This document shows positions 5,318-7,352 of a DNA stretch of 7,352 nt, piece after piece. Under the pieces are notes generated by a model, which saw nothing but the letters and a program-made list of their open reading frames with translations, was not told the origin of the DNA and ran no database searches. Origin of the DNA: Clostridiales bacterium (lineage in GTDB: Bacteria; Bacillota; Clostridia; Oscillospirales; Oscillospiraceae); assembly GCA_020861055.1 (NCBI GenBank), contig JAJBTD010000171.1, positions 1 to 7,352 on the forward strand. Reading direction: 5' to 3'. Each line of letters opens with the position of its first letter. Positions within the stretch are counted from its first letter, which is position 1. The position numbers were made by a program, and so were the translations under genes.

Positions 5318-7352
5318 ATGGGAGACGCAGTCTTTTCCGCCACGGCCCAGGAGGCCATCGGCTATTCCAGGGAGATCGCCAGCAGGCTGGGCCACGGCTA
5401 TGTAGGCTCGGAGCACCTGCTCCTCTCTCTGCTCCACTTCGAGCGGGGACAGGGGGCGCAGCTGCTGCTGCGCCACGGGGTACAGGAGGCGGCCCTCCGC
5501 CGCTCGGTGACAGAGCTGGTGGGAGAGGGGACGCCGGGGGCGTCCCCGGAGCTGGGCCTGACCCCCTGCTGCCGGCATATTATCCAGATGGCTGCGGAGG
5601 AGCAGGGCCGTCTCCGAAGCGGCGAGGTGACGCCGGACCATTTGATGCTGGGCCTGCTCCGGGAGCGGGAGGGCATGGCCTGCCTGCTGCTGAAGCGGGC
5701 GAAGCTGGACTGTCCCCTGGTCTACCGGCAGCTGGCCGCCCTCATGGGGGACGGCAGCGGAGCGGCCTCCCCCTCCCGAAAGCCGGGCCGGGAGGCGGAG
5801 ACGGTGCGGGAGTCCCGGCTGCTGGACCAGTTTGGCCGGGACCTGACCCGGATGGCGGAAAACGGCCGGTTAGATCCGGTGACCGGCCGGGAGCAGGAGC
5901 TGGACCGGATGGTTCAGATTTTATGCCGCCGGACGAAAAACAACCCCATCCTCCTGGGCGACCCCGGCGTGGGCAAGACCGCCGTGGCGGAGGCCCTGGC
6001 CCAGCGGATCGCCGACGGACAGGTGCCCTCCCCTCTCCGGGAAAAGCGGATACTGGCGGTGGACCTGTCCTCCACCGTGGCGGGCACCAAGTACCGGGGG
6101 GAATTTGAGGAGCGGGTGAAGCGCATCCTCCGGGAGGTCCAGCGGCTGGGCAACATGATCCTGTTTATCGACGAGATACACACCCTCATCGGCGCGGGCT
6201 CGGCGGAGGGTTCCATCGACGCGGCGGACATCCTCAAGCCCGCCCTCAGCCGGGGAGAGCTACAGGTCATCGGGGCCACCACCCAGGAGGAGTACCGAAA
6301 GCACATCTACAAGGACGCAGCCCTGGCCCGCCGGTTCCAGCCCATCCAGGTGGAGCCGCCGGACCGGGACACGTCTATTGCGATTTTGACCTCTCTCCGG
6401 CCCCGGTACGAGGCCCACCACCAGCTGACCATCTCTCAGGGGGCCATCGAGGCAGCGGTGGACTACTCCGTTCGCTATCTGCCGGACCGGTTCCTGCCGG
6501 ACAAGGCCATCGACCTGATGGACGAGGCGGCGGCACGGGTGCGCATCCGGCTGGAGACCCCCTCCGACGGGTGCCGTCAGCTGGCGGAAAAGCTCCAGTC
6601 CGTCCAGCAGCAGCTGGAGGAGACGGTGCGCAGTCAGGACTTTGAGCAGGCGGCGCTGCTCCGGGACGCCGAGCTGCGCTTCCGCCGCCAGCTCCAGGAG
6701 GCGAGACGCCGCCCCGCCGTCCAGCCCCCGCCCCAGGTGGAGGCGGAGGACGTGGTGGAGGTGATCGCCCGCTGGACGGGAGTGCCCCTGCAGAGCATCA
6801 CCCAGGGCGAGGCGGAGCGGCTGCTCCATCTGGAGGAACGGCTCCGCCGCCGGGTGGTGGGCCAGGACGAGGCGGTGCGGGCGGTCAGCGCCGCCATCCG
6901 CCGGAGCCGGGCAGGGCTTCAGGAGGAGACAAGGCCCATCGGCTGCTTCCTGTTTGCCGGCTCCTCCGGAGTGGGCAAGACAGAGCTGTGCCGCGCCCTG
7001 GCGGAGGCGCTGTTCGGGGACCAGAACGCCCTCCTGCGGCTGGACATGAGCGAGTATATGGAGGCCCACTCCGTCTCCCGGCTCATCGGCTCTCCCCCCG
7101 GCTATGTGGGCCACGAGGAGGGCGGACGGCTCACCGAGGCGGTGCGGCAGCGGCCCTACCGGGTCATCCTGCTGGACGAACTGGAAAAGGCCCACGCCGA
7201 CGTGTGGAACCTGCTCCTCCAGATCATGGAGGAGGGCTCCCTCACGGACAGCCAAGGCCAACGGGCGGATTTTCGGAATACGGTGCTGGTGATGACCACC
7301 AACGCAGGGGGAGAGGCGCTGGCGAGAGCGCGTCAGCCCCGGGGCTGTGGCA
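5318..7352 (+). CDS. clpC: ClpC-family AAA+ unfoldase (partial, right end cut)
   Basis: ATG 5318 follows AGGAGG at a 7-base spacing, and 678 codons are open to the window edge. In order: a Clp_N double repeat (about residues 3-140); AAA domain 1 with Walker A GDPGVGKT (214-221), pore-loop KYRG (258-261), Walker B ILFIDEIH (281-288) and Arg finger R338/R339; a middle region with a UVR-like motif QDFEQAALLRDAE (440-452); AAA domain 2 with Walker A GSSGVGKT (548-555), pore-loop GYVG (595-598), Walker B VILLDELEKAH (616-626) and sensor-1 region MTTNAGG (659-665). This order is that of ClpC, the hexameric unfoldase that feeds proteins to ClpP in the Gram-positive cytoplasm, with adaptors such as McsB or MecA. 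About 130-150 residues are missing at the right. The gene is not next to ctsR/mcsA/mcsB. Second-domain motifs differ somewhat from the usual GPTGVGKT and MTSNxGA, so it may be a paralogue rather than the housekeeping copy. Confidence 0.92.
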   Translation, partial: MGDAVFSATAQEAIGYSREIASRLGHGYVGSEHLLLSLLHFERGQGAQLLLRHGVQEAALRRSVTELVGEGTPGASPELGLTPCCRHIIQMAAEEQGRLRSGEVTPDHLMLGLLREREGMACLLLKRAKLDCPLVYRQLAALMGDGSGAASPSRKPGREAETVRESRLLDQFGRDLTRMAENGRLDPVTGREQELDRMVQILCRRTKNNPILLGDPGVGKTAVAEALAQRIADGQVPSPLREKRILAVDLSSTVAGTKYRGEFEERVKRILREVQRLGNMILFIDEIHTLIGAGSAEGSIDAADILKPALSRGELQVIGATTQEEYRKHIYKDAALARRFQPIQVEPPDRDTSIAILTSLRPRYEAHHQLTISQGAIEAAVDYSVRYLPDRFLPDKAIDLMDEAAARVRIRLETPSDGCRQLAEKLQSVQQQLEETVRSQDFEQAALLRDAELRFRRQLQEARRRPAVQPPPQVEAEDVVEVIARWTGVPLQSITQGEAERLLHLEERLRRRVVGQDEAVRAVSAAIRRSRAGLQEETRPIGCFLFAGSSGVGKTELCRALAEALFGDQNALLRLDMSEYMEAHSVSRLIGSPPGYVGHEEGGRLTEAVRQRPYRVILLDELEKAHADVWNLLLQIMEEGSLTDSQGQRADFRNTVLVMTTNAGGEALARARQPRGCG

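Noticed and set aside
5248..6108. Plus-strand open frame of 286 codons overlapping the start of clpC
   Set aside because: It is in a different frame from the ClpC protein, overlaps the clpC promoter, and gives a Gly/Pro/Arg/Ala-rich product typical of an out-of-frame read.
6260..7261. Minus-strand open frame of 333 codons opposite the ATPase gene
   Set aside because: It lies entirely opposite well-conserved ClpC motifs, has a low-complexity composition, and has no ribosome binding site or promoter that I can see.

Overview
The window looks like a chromosomal segment of a GC-rich, Gram-positive anaerobe of the Clostridia, most like gut Oscillospiraceae (the Flavonifractor / Lawsonibacter / Oscillibacter type). 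The reasons are the strong GC bias at third codon positions, AGGAGG-type ribosome binding sites, sigma-A-type promoters, an LCP-family cell-wall protein, a biotin-type sodium pump beta subunit, and a ClpC-type ATPase with a UVR motif. This placement is inference from family content and base composition; no marker gene is present. I see no mobile element, CRISPR array, tRNA or rRNA.

Layout: (1) 1-422, minus: the first 140 residues of a membrane protein that looks like the N-terminus of an LCP (LytR-CpsA-Psr) protein, with its promoter at 490-518. (2) 651-3533, plus: a complete 960-residue M16C zinc metallopeptidase of the presequence-protease type, with its own promoter at 583-611. It is divergent from the LCP gene. 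(3) 3534-3662: a short convergent gap with a strong hairpin terminator. (4) 3663-4937, minus: a two-gene operon encoding a 44-residue OadG-like membrane peptide and a 373-residue beta subunit of a sodium-translocating decarboxylase. No alpha (carboxyltransferase) or biotin-carrier gene is in view. (5) 4938-5317: a 380-base intergenic region with divergent promoters. Its minus-strand half is an elaborate leader for the decarboxylase operon. (6) 5318 to the window end, plus: a ClpC-family double AAA+ ATPase, cut off by the window edge at residue 678.

The main discovery is the leader at 4980-5157. It carries the conserved elements of the yybP-ykoY manganese riboswitch: GGAGTAGC, a CGTCA-containing internal loop opposite CGG, and GCGAGACC closing P1. 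The 3' strand of P1 is also the 5' arm of a strong intrinsic terminator, so manganese binding would be expected to switch the operon ON. The regulated genes are not one of the classical manganese exporters (MntP, TerC/Alx, P-type ATPase) but a sodium-pump decarboxylase beta subunit with a tiny partner. This either links manganese status to a sodium-coupled decarboxylase or points to a repurposed, alpha-less membrane pair that moves ions. A duplicate of the terminator arm near the 5' end of the leader may add a second layer of control.
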